Below, piece after piece: positions 26,601 to 39,109 of a stretch of 64,000 nucleotides of DNA (within the stretch, counting starts at the first letter, position 1; each line of letters opens with the position of its first letter). Source of the DNA: Acanthosoma haemorrhoidale. Its lineage: Eukaryota > Arthropoda > Insecta > Hemiptera > Acanthosomatidae. A model generated the notes under the pieces. It ran no database searches. It was not told the DNA's origin and saw only the letters and a program-made list of their open reading frames with translations. The position numbers were made by a program, and so were the translations under genes. The DNA lies in contig OV884014.1 of assembly GCA_930367205.1 (NCBI GenBank), positions 76,859,104 through 76,923,103 on the forward strand, read 5' to 3'.

Positions 26601-29600
26601 TTCATTTCTGGCATTAACAGGAGCTCCGCAATCCAGTAGCAGCTCAATCACTGGCATGCTCGGAAAAATAAGCTACATAAAAACAATCATAAAATGAATA
26701 TAAATTCAATAAAATATAGAAAAATCAGTATCATATAAACAAACAAGAACAAGCCATCAAGCAGCCAGAAGCACCATTTTTATGGAAAACGATTCTCCAG
26801 TGAGGCTCATGAAAACGGCTGCTTACATACAACGAACATATGTAATAAAAACAGATTTAATAAGTCACAATACCATAGATTTACTGGAAAAAGCTATCTA
26901 AGCATATTGCAATTATATTTATAAGCCAGTTTTTCAGGGCGGAAGAAAGTGCATCAGGTCTAAGAAAAATTTGAAGGAAAATTAATAAATCAAATGATAA
27001 TGTCGCTTTTCTTTTACATCACTCAAGCAATGTCTATTCAGTAAAATAAACAATAAAAACAAAAGTCATAGGTAATTTAATTTTCAACAAAACTGTTCAT
27101 ATTTCCAAGGGAAACTTCACATTTAGCTTAGATACAAGAGCTTTTTCCCACGAATTCGAAGGTTGTAGTCAATTTTAATTATTAATATTAATTTCGATAC
27201 AAGGCTAAAATAATTTGTTCTGTTTTATATGAAGATTAAATTTATAAGATAAGATAATAAAGATATCTGTAATGTGAAAGTGTAGGCCATTTAAGAAATG
27301 AATCTCTTCAAAAAAAACAAAAAAACATGAAGTTGCTACACATAAAGTGACAAATGACACTTTGGACATGGATTGGGTTAATGAGGTTTTTTCCTTAGCT
27401 AAAAGTAACAAGACTGAAATAAAGCGAAGTCCTAACTATATATAGCTTATAATACTGTTTGTATTTACAAATTCCAATAAATCTTTATATAAAATTTCAA
27501 AAAATACCGATATTGTAGGTTCATTGTTAGCGTGAGTGCGCTAATGATTAGAAGAGTTTTTAAAGTGTTTCTTGTTATCAGCACATGATACCTAGTAGTA
27601 GAAACGTTTTTCCGTGAATAAACGTGATGAAAACAACTTACTTTCATCAACCTAAGCCGATCTCCCAGCAAACTCTTTTAATAATTATTTGTATGCTAAA
27701 TAAAGCATTTTCTATGCTATTCTGGTGTTCTTAGTATTGAAATAAAATACAACTTCTTTTCTTCCCACAATACGCAATTATTACCATACTTTGGGAAGAG
27801 AGGAGTTATGTTTTATTTCATCGATTAAAATCCAATACCAGCAACAATACATGATGAGCTCTTAATGTATCATATTGGGCAATGTCATGAAAGAAACCAT
27901 AACATTAAAGCAAGCATGATGGATAAAGATGATAAATGACCTGATTATCATCTGTGAAGTAGCTGCTCTTGATGGTATTGAGGCGGGAAACACAGAGGTG
28001 AAGGAGCGTGTCACCGGTACAAGCCGAGTGTGGATTAGCTCGCACCAGCATCCTCACACTTTCACGAACGGTTAGCTTCTCCTCGTCAGACTTGGCCGTC
28101 TCTACCAACAGATAGACGAGGTGAGTGAGGCACTTGAGGATCCTGTCGAAGCTCTCCTGCTGCCTCTTGTAGACAGGTCGGATCTAATCAAATCATCATA
28201 GCAGAGTAAATCACATATGGCTCATAAATCTCATCCAACTATTAAATAAATGAACGTTGGAATGCTTACATCAAGTAATTTCCTGCAGTAAGATATCTTA
28301 TTGGCTAAGAGATGGAAGGTTGCATGGACATCTTCAAACTTAGGCTCTTCTTCAGGCCTGAGCCCTCCATTGCCAGAATTATCTAAGCTTTTTAAATTCA
28401 AATCAACAAACAATCGTACCAATGCTTGGGCTGTGAAACATGTGTCACTGTAAAGGATCTATAAAAGAACAAAAAGATACATAAATAAAAAATGGAAACA
28501 TTTCAACCTCAAAGTAATTAAATACAATTACTTCTCGAACTCTCAATAAAAGCTAGTTTATCCATGGATCAGTTGGATTGTTTTTTTTCCAACATTACGT
28601 CAAAGATTTTTTCTAGGTACCTTATCCAATTATAGCAATATCTATAAAATTCCTTTTGTGTTACTGTCTTTGATGGGTTCTTAACTATAGGGGAAAAAAT
28701 CAGAAAGCCTCTGAGTCACTCTCAATGTTCAGGAGATCCCAGGTTTGAATCCTCCTTGAATTATTACTCAAACGATGAGATTAAAGACCATAACTAATCA
28801 AATAAATACTTGGTGCAACACCTTATGAAGGAGGTATGTCTCCTTAGCTGTAAGGTGGTGGTGAGGAGACAGTTTTTTTGGTTCTAGGCTAGTTAATATT
28901 AATTGTAAAACAATATTTACATCTTTTTGATTCAAACAGACACTCGTTTTTCCAAACAAAGCTGAGCTTACCCTGATCAGACCCCTCCCTAACATAAAAA
29001 ACACTAGACTATTCATAGGGACAGTCTGACCACAACTAGTAATTATTAATAAAACCAATCATTTTCATTCTACATAAAACTTTAATTTCTCAAAAGTAAA
29101 AGAATTTTCTGGAGAAGTTTTTCAAAAGGAAAGTTAAAAACTATTTTGCGAACTTAGTAAAATCTATAAGACTATAGAAACATTAAAAGTAAAGGCTTAC
29201 CGAATCTTTCTCGACTCTGATCTCCAAAGCCCTACGCCACAGATCAATGCATTTCTGATATCGCAGGTCATCAGCGTAGGCAGCGCCTCGATACATAAGC
29301 CGAAACAAAGTGTCCTTGTGATATGGCCCAAGAACCCTTTCGCAGACAAGGATACTCTGTATTCTCATGGCATCTAAGTCCAGTGCGATTGTTCGTAATT
29401 CTTCCACAGTTGTGAATTCATTGACATGGCCGAAAGCACTTTTAGGCTCGAGGAGGGGTTTCTTTGGAAGGGGAGTGCCATCAACACCATTTTCTGTCCT
29501 TAACTTAACTGCAGCTTCCCAATGCGAAATAGCAATCTTTTAAAGAAAATAAAAACAAAAAAGAGCATCAATAATTGTGTGAAAATATAAAACTTAACAG

Positions 29601-32600
29601 TTAGGTATGTACCATTTTTTGGTAGGTAAATTGAATATTTATACAAATAATGTAAGTCTAGTATAATTTCCTTAAAAGGTAAAATCAAAAATCATAAATA
29701 AACTACATGTTAGCTCGGAAGTATTCCACAGCACTATCGGCAGCTTATGATGGGATCATAAAGGGCTTAATATTCTCATTAAGTAATTGATACAATTATC
29801 TGCATGTTGACCATTTCGTTTTCATTATTTTAAATAATTTTATAAGAATGAAATCTATTATGAACTAAATTGTATTTTTTTTTAAATATATCATGATTTT
29901 ACCTTTTCAATTCTTTGAAAATAGAAAAAAGTTAGTTAAGTATACAGTATCACACAATAAAGGGTTTTGATGATTATTATTAATTACTCCCTCCCTCTTG
30001 ATTGCATTCCCAAATTATTGTTATTAACATAAGCATTTAAAAGTTATAAACATTCAATTTCTCTAACACCTCATTGATTGACACTGTAAACGGGATTTCG
30101 TCACCACAGCTGTTTAATACAAATAATTTTTTTTTAAATTGTCATTAATCTGATTATGTCTTTTTGCAATTTTAGCCCAATAAACCACCAACATATTACA
30201 CATATTCTTAATCATAATTGAGATATTTAATTTGACACCCTACATAAGCAATACATGAAGAAAAAAACATTTCATTGCACAGGAATTAACTGGTTAATAA
30301 CAGATTTATTATTTTTTATAGGATTACTTTTATTTTTAGCATCACTGGGGCTTCAAATGGCACTACCATGTCTGAAAAAAAATCATCAGTTGCAATTTGT
30401 GAACACGACTTTAATAACAGTATTAATGACTTAGGGTAATTACAATTCTAAAATAAGAAACAAAAGTTACACATTAATAATTGAAGCGATGAGATCTTTA
30501 ATTTTATACTCTCCTCAATATGATAGAAAAATATTTATTTTTTATTACCAAGTAATTAATTAATAGCATTATGTTCTATGGAGTTAAAGATATTTTTTGT
30601 GTCATGAGGTAATCAAATGATATCTTGATATAAAATTTCATGTTTATAAATAAACAGGAGACTCACAATTGCCAGGACAGGCTTATAGGTGATTATACAT
30701 AAAGGTTTCTGATTTTGGAAAAAAATCATCAAAACCTACAAAAGTAAAAAAGAGGCAAGCTTTTTAGCAACAAATATGTGCTAGGGCAAATCCTATGAAA
30801 TCATCTACTTAAATGAATTATTATTTATTTATAACCATTTCATAGTTATCAATTTACTCTGTTTAAATAAGCATGTAAAATTTTAGAAAAAAGAAAGATA
30901 TTATAATACTTAATTTCAAAACTGTCAGCTTTTACAATTATTAGTCAAAGGAAAAAGTTATGAAAGGGCCAGGTTTCGAACCCAGGACATCTTGATTTCT
31001 GGTCAAGGGCTGAGCCACCCCCTAGTCAACTTCTACTTTAGCTGATCTGAAATACCTCTAAATATTCAATGTAGGTCCAATAATCATTCAAAAAAAAACT
31101 AAAGTAGTATGTGAGCGCCTGACTAAAGACCAGAAGTTCCTGGGTTCAATTACAGTTCTTCTCAATTTATTTTTTTTGTCCACTAATTATAAAACCAGAG
31201 GGATAACATACAACAACTAATAATAAATAATGTCAACTTTTGAATATACAAAACTATTATAGTTCTGACATGACAAAATAAAAGAATATGATTTTAAATT
31301 GGTTTATGCTTTTTGTACTCCATTAGATACAAGAAAAGCATTCTATCCAATCAGGAGCCATCCACTTCTATTCACGGAAGTGAAATAAACTTTGCTGTCT
31401 GTCCATCTGGTATTTTGAGCTCATCTTTGTATTGTTAAGATATTTTGAGAACCAATATTTATTATTTATTAATAATACTATATATAAAGATCTTTATTTG
31501 AAAAATTACAGTTTTTTTGTACATTATTAATTGGGATGTAATAATTCATTCATACTTATATATAATTCACATTCATGCAATATATACATACACGTTCTGC
31601 CCAGGAGCCCCAACAAAGTTAAATGTTATAATAAATATGTTAGTTTAAAATAAGTATCTGAAAATAGAAATAATACATCTGGATAGGCGAGGAGTCCTGG
31701 TTTGGCCCTCAGGTATATAAGACAAGGGTCCTTTGCCCATGGAGAACAAGAGGAGGGTAAACTCCTGAGAGCTAGGGGAGGATATACTCAGAAGCTAAAA
31801 TGGCCAGTGTGTTCAGCCTTCAGTAAGAAACAAGGGACATGTAGTCATTTTTAAGGGTCGAAATGATGCAGAATTGGAATTCTAGAATGAAGCCATGTGT
31901 TTCAAGCATTTATGTATCGCCTGTCGGTTGTTTTGTGTTGGATCCAAATTGATTATTAAATATCAATTAAGGTAAATGCACTAGTAGTTGACAGTCTGGA
32001 AACAACTTGTTCAAATAAGGACTACGCTTAAGATTTTTAATTGAAATGCTCGAAGATAGAAAAGTTATTATTCTACATCTGTGGAATTGATAAATTCTCT
32101 TAGTTGAGTAAGTTAGGTGGTGGCTATGTTTCATTCAATATGAGGGGACTGCTCGTCTCAAGTGCACTCATAGCCTGTGAATTTTGATAAGAGGTAAGTT
32201 AATTTTTTTTTTCTAAAGATAGTTGGACTTTATACAATTTCAAATGTCTAAATTAAATATGCACATGTTGCTTGTGTTTTATTAAAATAATTGGTGCTCT
32301 GGTATGAAATTTAACAGCCATGATGCTTGATTTAACAACCAAAAAATGATATGGTGTCAAGCACTGAAACAAAATATTAAATATTTTTTATTAGATGACC
32401 ACCCCTGTCAACCACTGATGAACAAAAAATCGTACTAATAAGGCAAGTGAGCGATTGTACCCTAAGAACCTAACAACAGATCAACTAATTTAACGGAAAA
32501 TAATGCCACCTCATTAGCTAGAACATCTGTGCCAACAGGATGTACTAGGGAGTACCTAGCCCTTTAAAAAAAATATTATTTTGACTTGAGCCTCATCAGA

Positions 32601-35302
32601 AAAAAATAAAATCAAACAAGAAAGAATGCTATTTTACATAAAATTTTTACATAAACATAAAAAACAAAAAAAGAACCCTACGAAACTAAAAGGAAAAATG
32701 CTCAAAAGATGCAAGAAATTAAAAAAAAATAAAAGCATAAGAAAGGTTCGGGAATAAAAAGTTAGAGAAGAAGGAAGGAATCGATGATGAGAAAAGCAAC
32801 TAAGACTCAGAAAAATTTGCCTACCACCTGCAAAAAAAATAAATGATTTTCAAGTAACTCTTCTGATAAAATTTAAAAAATATTTCAAATGAAGAGCAAA
32901 TAAATATTTTATTGCAGTAAGTATAAATAGTTTTTCCTTGTCCTATATTTAGAATTTATTATTTAGAAAGGATGTCAACTACTAAAAATTCGAGGATCCA
33001 AGGTGTATTACAAATTAAGCTTTCAGAAAAACATATATATTTCAGTACATTTAAGTTATTAAAAAAATAGATCTTTGATTGATGGAAATATGTTCTAAAA
33101 TATTCAGCCGACATGAAAACGCTCAGGATACAGTATTTCTTCCAATAGTGTTCAAATTTTTTTGAGTGATTGATTTTTCCCCCTTAAATTGTCAACTACT
33201 GATACATTTACCTTAGTTAGACATTTTCAAAAATCACAAATTGACATTTACACCTTTACTTATCATATTTAGTAATGAAAGAAATGTAATGTATTGTGTT
33301 TGGAATATTGTTTGTTTATGGTTAATATATAAAAGAAAAATATAAACTTATTCAAACAAACAATGAATTGATGAAATATACCCACTTATTAATATTATTA
33401 TTATTTTAAAACTATATAATAATATTATTATAATATCTTGAATCAGTTACACTAATCAATAAATTCTATGAAAGCCCTAAATTATTAAATGATGCGTGTT
33501 TTTTTGCATAACAAAAAATTTTAATTAAATTAAATTAAAGGAACTGTCAAAGGAGCATTACAGAATGTTAAGATATGAAAATGTTAAAATTAAGGAATTG
33601 TATATAAAATTTTGCTTAAGTGAACGCCATTTATATTTTTATTTATTTATGTTTTTCAAGTAAGGATTAGTTTTATTTACTATTCATCCATATTTAAAAG
33701 ATAAAACCAACAAATCCCTACACAGTAGAATTAAGAGGGTTTCAAACAATTATAGTAGCCCAATTTTCAACAGGTTGACATTGGAACTGATCCTAACATT
33801 CAAAGATTAAACCAGTTTAAATAAAACTTAGAAAGTCTTCTTTTCTCATAATCATGCACTCATATGCAATAAATAGCCTTTTCATTGGACATTTTTACAT
33901 TTAACAAAAATGATTCTACTAGCATTGAATAGAAAGTATAAATCTTTACTATGTTAGATTAGTTTTTTCAAAATGTCAAAACTATTTAATTAAGTTACAG
34001 ACAATTAATTGTAACGAAAAGTAAAAATTTACTTTTTCAATATTCTCCAATCTAATATTTTCACTGACATTAATAAAGAAAACCAATGAGAAAATACCAA
34101 TAATTACTAATATCCTTAAATCCCCAAATAAATATTAAGCCTTATCTTTATCAAGAATGATGTGGCACAGAATGTAACAGTTATTAATTGCCCATTATAA
34201 TTTATTTTATTAAAATTTAAGAAATCATTTCTATATTTTTAGGCAAATCAACCATTGCCACCCTAGTCCACTATGCTCCTTTTGCAATTAAATTTAAAAA
34301 AAATAGCTAACTAAAATATTTACTAAGAATAAAACAATTAAATTTCATGCTAAGCAAAAATAATCTAGTAGATAGATATAAATAAATACCAATGAAATAA
34401 AGCTAATCCTCCCCACATTCCCCCCCAGTTGATTATAATAATAATTCAATTGCACACACCTGAGTATCAACGTGCTCATCGAGAAATGTTGAGCCGATTA
34501 ACTCATGAGCATCAGCTAATCTTTCTGGATCATAATTAATTCTTTCAATTAAAAATTGGAAAATCTGAGCAGCTCCTTTCAAGCATGCTGTTTGTAATGC
34601 ATCATCATTGTACCTACTCCTAGCAAAAGGATCTGCCCCGTTATCTAATAATAATTTTGTTGTCTCAAACCTGTGCTCTTGAATCGAATAGTGAAGAGCA
34701 GTTTTGTTCTGAATATCTTTAGCGTTCACTTTGGCACCATGTTCTAACAGATAAAGACATAACTGCACACTTTGAACCGAATTTATCAAGCATGTACCTC
34801 CATTGTAGTTCGCCTTGAGGATATCAGCTCCACATTCTACCAAATATGAGACTATGTCAAGATGTGTCATAAAGCACGCACTTCGAACTGGTGTAGAACC
34901 GGAATCAGAAACGGCATTGACGTCTGCACCGTAGTGGACTAAACATCGGATAACAGGGAGTTTACCAGAGACTGAAGCACACCACAAAGGAGTTACGTTG
35001 TGAACAGACCTGTCATCAGGCACTTCATAGAGACCTCTCTGTTCGATGTCAGCTTCACAGCTAGATATGAGGTATTCTACTATCTCCACGTGACCCCTTT
35101 TGCAAGCGATGAACAATGGAGCACATCCATCCTTCACTCTGCTAGCAATCTCTTTCCTGTCTGCCCTGGAATATCTTTCAAGTTTGGCTCTAAGGTTGTA
35201 GGTTAGCCTGGCTCCGGGTGCGGCGGACTTGACTTCCGTTATCAACTCTGCAAACAGCACATCTTTATGATGGGACAAATCTATTTTTCCAGTAAACCAC
35301 AT
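23633..35302 (-). CDS. Fem-1: Protein fem-1 homologue (CG6966 type), ankyrin-repeat E3 substrate receptor, complete
   Basis: FEM1 proteins are substrate receptors of CUL2-type ubiquitin ligases that recognise C-terminal degrons. Exons, 5' to 3' on the minus strand, are 35302-34460, 29536-29201, 28458-28270, 28183-27941, 26672-26547 and 23863-23633; stop TAG. They join to 655 aa, within the usual 615-670 aa. Residues about 58-250 hold ankyrin repeats (DGCAPLFIACKRGHVEIV, TPLWCASVSGKLPVI, STPVRSACFMTHLDIV, NKTALHYSIQEHRFETT). Residues about 265-400 hold the TPR-like helical region with AHELIGSTFLDEH, DLDAMRIQSILVCERVLG and MYRGAAYADDLRYQKCIDLW. C-terminal ankyrins (VIELLLDCGAPVNAR) and the diagnostic end LKCLAATAVVQYQIPYKG follow. 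The ATG at 35302 is the first in-frame ATG; an in-frame TGA lies upstream. All five introns are phase 0. Intron 1 is 4.9 kb and repeat-rich. Confidence 0.95.
24150..26200. other. fem-1 intron 5 segment with unidentified GC-richer repeat-like blocks
   Basis: Inside the 2.7-kb intron between exons five and six. A perfect 14-bp palindrome GTGAGGGCCCTCAC is at 24366-24379. The sequence after it (GGCCCTCACATCAAATGTGT) resembles that at about 26052 (GGCCCTCATGCAATGTGTGT). A shared TAAGGGACTA occurs at about 24333 in plus and about 26146 in minus orientation. The block 25860-26180 is clearly richer in GC than its surroundings. I do not recognise the element. Confidence 0.4.
28690..28780 (+). repeat. 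tRNA-derived SINE-like copy in fem-1 intron
   Basis: Contains CCCAGGTTTGAATCCTCC, a clear B box, preceded by an A-box-like region (GCCTCTGAGTCACTC). The tail is less clear than in other copies. Confidence 0.55.
29930..30140 (+). repeat. Dispersed repeat A, copy 1
   Basis: Shares segments with the reverse complement of 60265-60480. Common blocks include CTCTAACACCTCATTGA, CCACAGCTGTTT and TATACAGTATCACACAAT (ACAGTATCTCACAAT in the other copy). No inverted ends found. Confidence 0.75.
30480..30780 (+). repeat. Dispersed repeat B, copy 1
   Basis: Colinear with 53580-53815 in the same orientation. Shared anchors are CAATATGATA...TATTTATTTTTTATTAC, AATTAATTA, GGTTTCTGATTT and AAAACCTA. Divergence is considerable, so this is an old family. 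Confidence 0.65.
30930..31030 (-). repeat. tRNA-derived SINE-like copy
   Basis: On the minus strand it has A box TGGCTCAGCCC and B box GGGTTCGAAAC, spaced as in a tRNA, followed by the tail TTTTTCCTTTGACTAATAATT. This is the best-preserved promoter pair of the family. It sits head to head with the copy at 31095. Confidence 0.75.
31095..31185 (+). repeat. tRNA-derived SINE-like copy
   Basis: Plus-strand copy with GTGAGCGCCTGACTAAAGAC, B box TGGGTTCAATTAC and the tail TTTTTTTGTCCACTAATTAT. The shared CTAAAGTAG flanking both heads gives an inverted arrangement with the copy at 30930-31030. Confidence 0.7.
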
Positions 35303-36254
35303 TTCTCTCACAAATGAACAGAAAAGTCCAACACACAAGGGAGCCTCGGTAATTTTCAGCGTTACTATTTATCAAGATGATTGGAGTCAGTTTAAACAGT
35401 GACAATGCAGCCCCGCCACTGCATGATAGTTGACAGCAAACAGAAGCTACATCAAGAGCACTGGACCGCTAACAGAAGCGATTAATGACAACCCAAGTGC
35501 ATCAGCCATTTTAGTGACAGCTGATGTCATGACGTCATGAGCTAGCGTTGGCGGTTCTATTGGAACTGGAATCAATATTGAGTGCTAAGGCGTTCTCTCC
35601 TGCCTACTGTCCGTGACCTAGGCAGCTTCGGCTCTTCGTCAATACTAGTCAAGACCTTGTCTACTCCACACATTATAGACATCCAACAATAACATCAATA
35701 CAGTCCCACTTACAAAACTAGCTCATTCAATGCCCACAGTAGCTCTTCGGAACAAGGTTTCTTATTCGAAACAATCTAAGGTTATACAAAGCTATATTTC
35801 TTCTAAAGTAGTTATATTTAATTACTTCAACACATCAACAGTATGAAGGTTACGACTTAAAGAGAAACTGTTTCTAGTAAATTCTATGGCGCCAGGTCAT
35901 CCCGTCAGTGACAAGACACTATAGTGCTCAGTGATTTCGGTGCATTTTCAATTACTATTATTAAATTAACATTATAAATAATCATGCAAGCTAAGTGATC
36001 CAATTTTACGCAAAATATAAGTAACAGTGAACGAACGGATCACTGAAATGGCACCTTAAACATATAAAAGCAAGGCTAATCAAATATAACGTTCAGGGGA
36101 TTGGTAGCTAAAAGAAAAATCATAAAAAACTAACACCTTACGAAAACTTTGAACTTGTATACAGATGAATTCAAGCAGACTTCAAGGAAGTCATATATGG
36201 GAGGTAAAGTTTACGAAATCACACATTTTCACTTAAGAACGGGAATGTCATTAA
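35303..36254. other. fem-1 5' flank up to the piggyBac element
   Basis: Holds the fem-1 5' UTR and promoter region. GC is higher than the intergenic average at 35390-35660. No TATA box or other distinct core element was identified. The TTAA at 36251-36254 is the left target copy of the neighbouring transposon. Confidence 0.5.
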
Positions 36255-38134
36255 CACATTTAAGGCCGGCCCCGTGAAAACGCGGGATTTTGAGTCTATC
36301 ATTTTAGTGTCAGCCCCACGATGATGTGGAATTTGTTTTTGCTAGTATGGGTGTCCTACACATCTATTTGCATTCACTTGTCATAGTTATGTCAATCTTC
36401 ATTTTTTATACTCTCGAGCAGTGTGTTCCACGGACAGTGTATCTTTCGTACGCTTACACTTTCGGTTAGACAGTATAACGTCTTATTATTCTGTACCTTT
36501 TTACCCATATAATATGAGTGAAATTATTGATGAGTATATTGCTGACCCTCTATCGGTCGGATTATTCGACACATTCAGAAGATTCTGATATAGAAGTCGA
36601 GGACAGTGATAATGATGTGGGTCCAAGAAGATCAAGAACTGTTCCATCCATTACAGTATTCGAGTGATTCCGGTGATTCCAGTGATGTCAACTGATGTTG
36701 AAATGTCAACAGATAGCAGATAACATAGTTATAGTGAATTATGGTCAAATGTCGATAAAATTCCTAACATACCAGATTTTACAGCTAAACCCGGTCCAAA
36801 GATGTTTTCTACCTATAAGAAGAGCGTAAAAGAAGTCATCGAATTGTTTATTGGCAATGATTTGATTCAATTATTGGTAAATGAATCCAACATCTATTAT
36901 CAAAAAACAAGGACAGGATGGATAAGGTGAACAAAATGTCTAAGTGGAATGATATTACCCTAGCTGATATGAAAAAAAATCTTGGTATGATTATGGGCCA
37001 GGTAAAGAAAGATGTAAAAGATGATTACTGGTCCTCAGAATTCTATACGAAAACATCGTTCTCCACTATAATGCCACGTAATAGATTTCGCCAGATTTGG
37101 AACACGTGGCATTTTTCGAACAACCAAACGATAACCGGTCCTAGTAAGCTCAAGAAGATTCAGCCCATACTCAGCTATTTATTAAATAAATTTAAATCGG
37201 TATACACGCCTAGGAAAGAACTTTCGCTTGACGAATCCATTACTCCATGGTGTGGAAAATTATCTATAAAAACATACAATCCGGCAAAAAAAAAAAAAAA
37301 AGTAGGGCCTACTTTGCCGTATGTTATGTGAAGCAAGAAGTGGATATATTTGCAATATGGAAATATACTGTGCGGAAGGCAACAAATTGGACCAGACCAT
37401 AATATCATTACTTGATAAAAATACATGTTTGGGCTATCACATATACATGGACAATTATTATAACAGCATACGTAACGCAGGATTGCTGATGAAAAATGGC
37501 ACACGAGTTTGCGGTACAATTAGAGCAAATAGATGTGTTCGCGAGTCTTTAAAGCATTTAAGATTGAAAACAGGAGAATATGCATTTAAAAGAAAAGGTG
37601 AAATTTTAGTAAAGGCCTGGAAGCCAAAAAAGAATACATAGTTTCAACTAGACATTCTGGAGAAACAACAAAAACGAATAAAATACACTGGAAAACGAAA
37701 AAAGAATTTATAAAACCGCATTTGGTCATAGACTATAACAAGTATATGATGGGTGTAGATTTGGCAGATCAGTATTTATCATATTATTCCATCTTGAGAA
37801 AAACAGTGAAGTGGACGAAGAAGACGGTATTGTTTCTTTTAAATTGCGCAATGTTTAATGAATTTAAATTATTTATTGAGTTAAATAGCAACACTATAAA
37901 ATATTTTTAAAAATTACATGCTGTTGGACGTTCTTGGATCGAGGAATTCCCAAATACTCAAAATGTATCAAATGATACTTCTAGTACTTTTGATCCTAAT
38001 ACGTCAAGTATTTCCGTACTTGTTCCTACACCTGGCACACCAAAGTTGATCACCTCCAGAGACTTTCGGGTGATATGAAGAAACATAAAGTTACCGCAAT
38101 TATTGGATCAGGGAAAACAAACTGATATGTACGG

Positions 38135-39109
38135 TGTAGCGATATGTAGCGAAGCGCTAACTATATATGTAAATTACCCTACACTCTGGTTCATAATGTA
38201 TTATAATAGAAATGCAAATCTCTGTAACTTCTGGTAATAAATCATAGAGGGATCGGCAGAGATAAAAACAAGTAACAGAGGATCGAGGGTACGGCAATAA
38301 ACCTAAGAGAATTAGCCACCTGACTGCCATAAAACCTAGGGCAAGCACTTACCCCTATTAGAATAGACCTTCAGTCACGTTCCCGTGGTAATAAAATCAT
38401 GCTAGGAACAGCTTAGTCACGTAACTCGGTAGGTGTTACATCATAAAACACATCCTTTTGGACCAACGGGATAATAAAACAGACCACCTGCACACAGGCT
38501 CCGCCTCCCGGCAGGGAGGGGCACGGGTATTAATATCAAGGGGGTTTCGCCCTGAGACACTCTGTTTCTTAGTCTCCTGAGCCCCACTACTTGTAACTTT
38601 ACACCAGGGCCACTTAGCCCTGGTAGGCTCACTCTACACTCTGTCTCTTAGTCTCCACAGCCACACTTCTGGTCACTTTACACCAGGGCCACTTGGCCCT
38701 GGTAGGCCCTGGGAATCTTCCGCTAGTCTACTCTCTCTATACCACACCTCTACGACGGCACTTTGCCTCACAGCCTCTAGCAGACCTCTGACGACTTGTA
38801 CCTATTACGCTGCCGATCTCTCGCCCGAACTCTGAAAACTGGTCTTATTCTTTATGAACCTCTGAACCTCATCCTGAACACAGTGTCTTGTCGGGACACA
38901 TCCCTATCAATAAATGGAGTCAGATATTAACGCCTACATGGAACATGGTCCATGTTATTAACTACAGCAATCCGCACTTGTCACCTGGGCTAGAGTGATC
39001 AGGCACTCCCCTAGTGACGCCCCCCCCCGACAATTGTTGACCTCCGACAATTGTTCCACCTTTTCCGACAATTGATGACCCTCGACGTGTACAAGAAGCT
39101 TTTCCGACA
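38135..39109. mobile_element. Solo LTR of a retrotransposon, 975 bp, 5-bp target duplication
   Basis: The insertion starts TGTAGCG and ends CCGACA, the TG...CA form of LTRs. It is flanked by TACGG at 38130-38134 and 39110-39114. Removing it and one TACGG rejoins the transposase Cys-rich region. AATAAA at 38909-38914 fits an LTR poly(A) signal. It contains a 79-bp-period direct repeat and several CCGACAATTG repeats at the 3' end. No internal retroelement genes are present, so it is a solo LTR left by recombination. The 5-bp duplication fits BEL/Pao or some Gypsy elements. Confidence 0.85.
38557..38706. repeat. Direct repeat within the LTR, period 79 bp, each with a CCAGGGC/GCCCTGG hairpin
   Basis: ACACTCTGT(T/C)TCTTAGTCTCC starts at 38557 and 38636. 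Each unit ends in CCAGGGCCACTT(A/G)GCCCTGG, an inverted repeat with a 7-bp stem and a 6-base loop. Confidence 0.85.

Larger units (their letters stand above)
29537..34459 (-). other. Fem-1: fem-1 intron 1, repeat-rich
   Basis: 4.9-kb phase-0 intron containing two dispersed repeats shared with other places in this window (29930-30140 and 30480-30780) and an inverted pair of SINE-like heads (30930-31185). The rest is AT-rich sequence with no coding potential that I can support. Confidence 0.8.

Noticed and set aside
30955..31020. Functional tRNA gene suggested by clear A and B boxes
   Set aside because: The sequence does not fold into an acceptor stem and anticodon arm as a whole, and it continues into the tail shared with other copies, so it is a SINE-like head.
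38135..38165. 8-bp duplication TACGGTGT as sign of a hAT insertion within piggyBac
   Set aside because: The last three bases (TGT) are the LTR start at left and host sequence at right. A 5-bp TACGG duplication with TG...CA ends explains the site better, and no inverted repeats exist.
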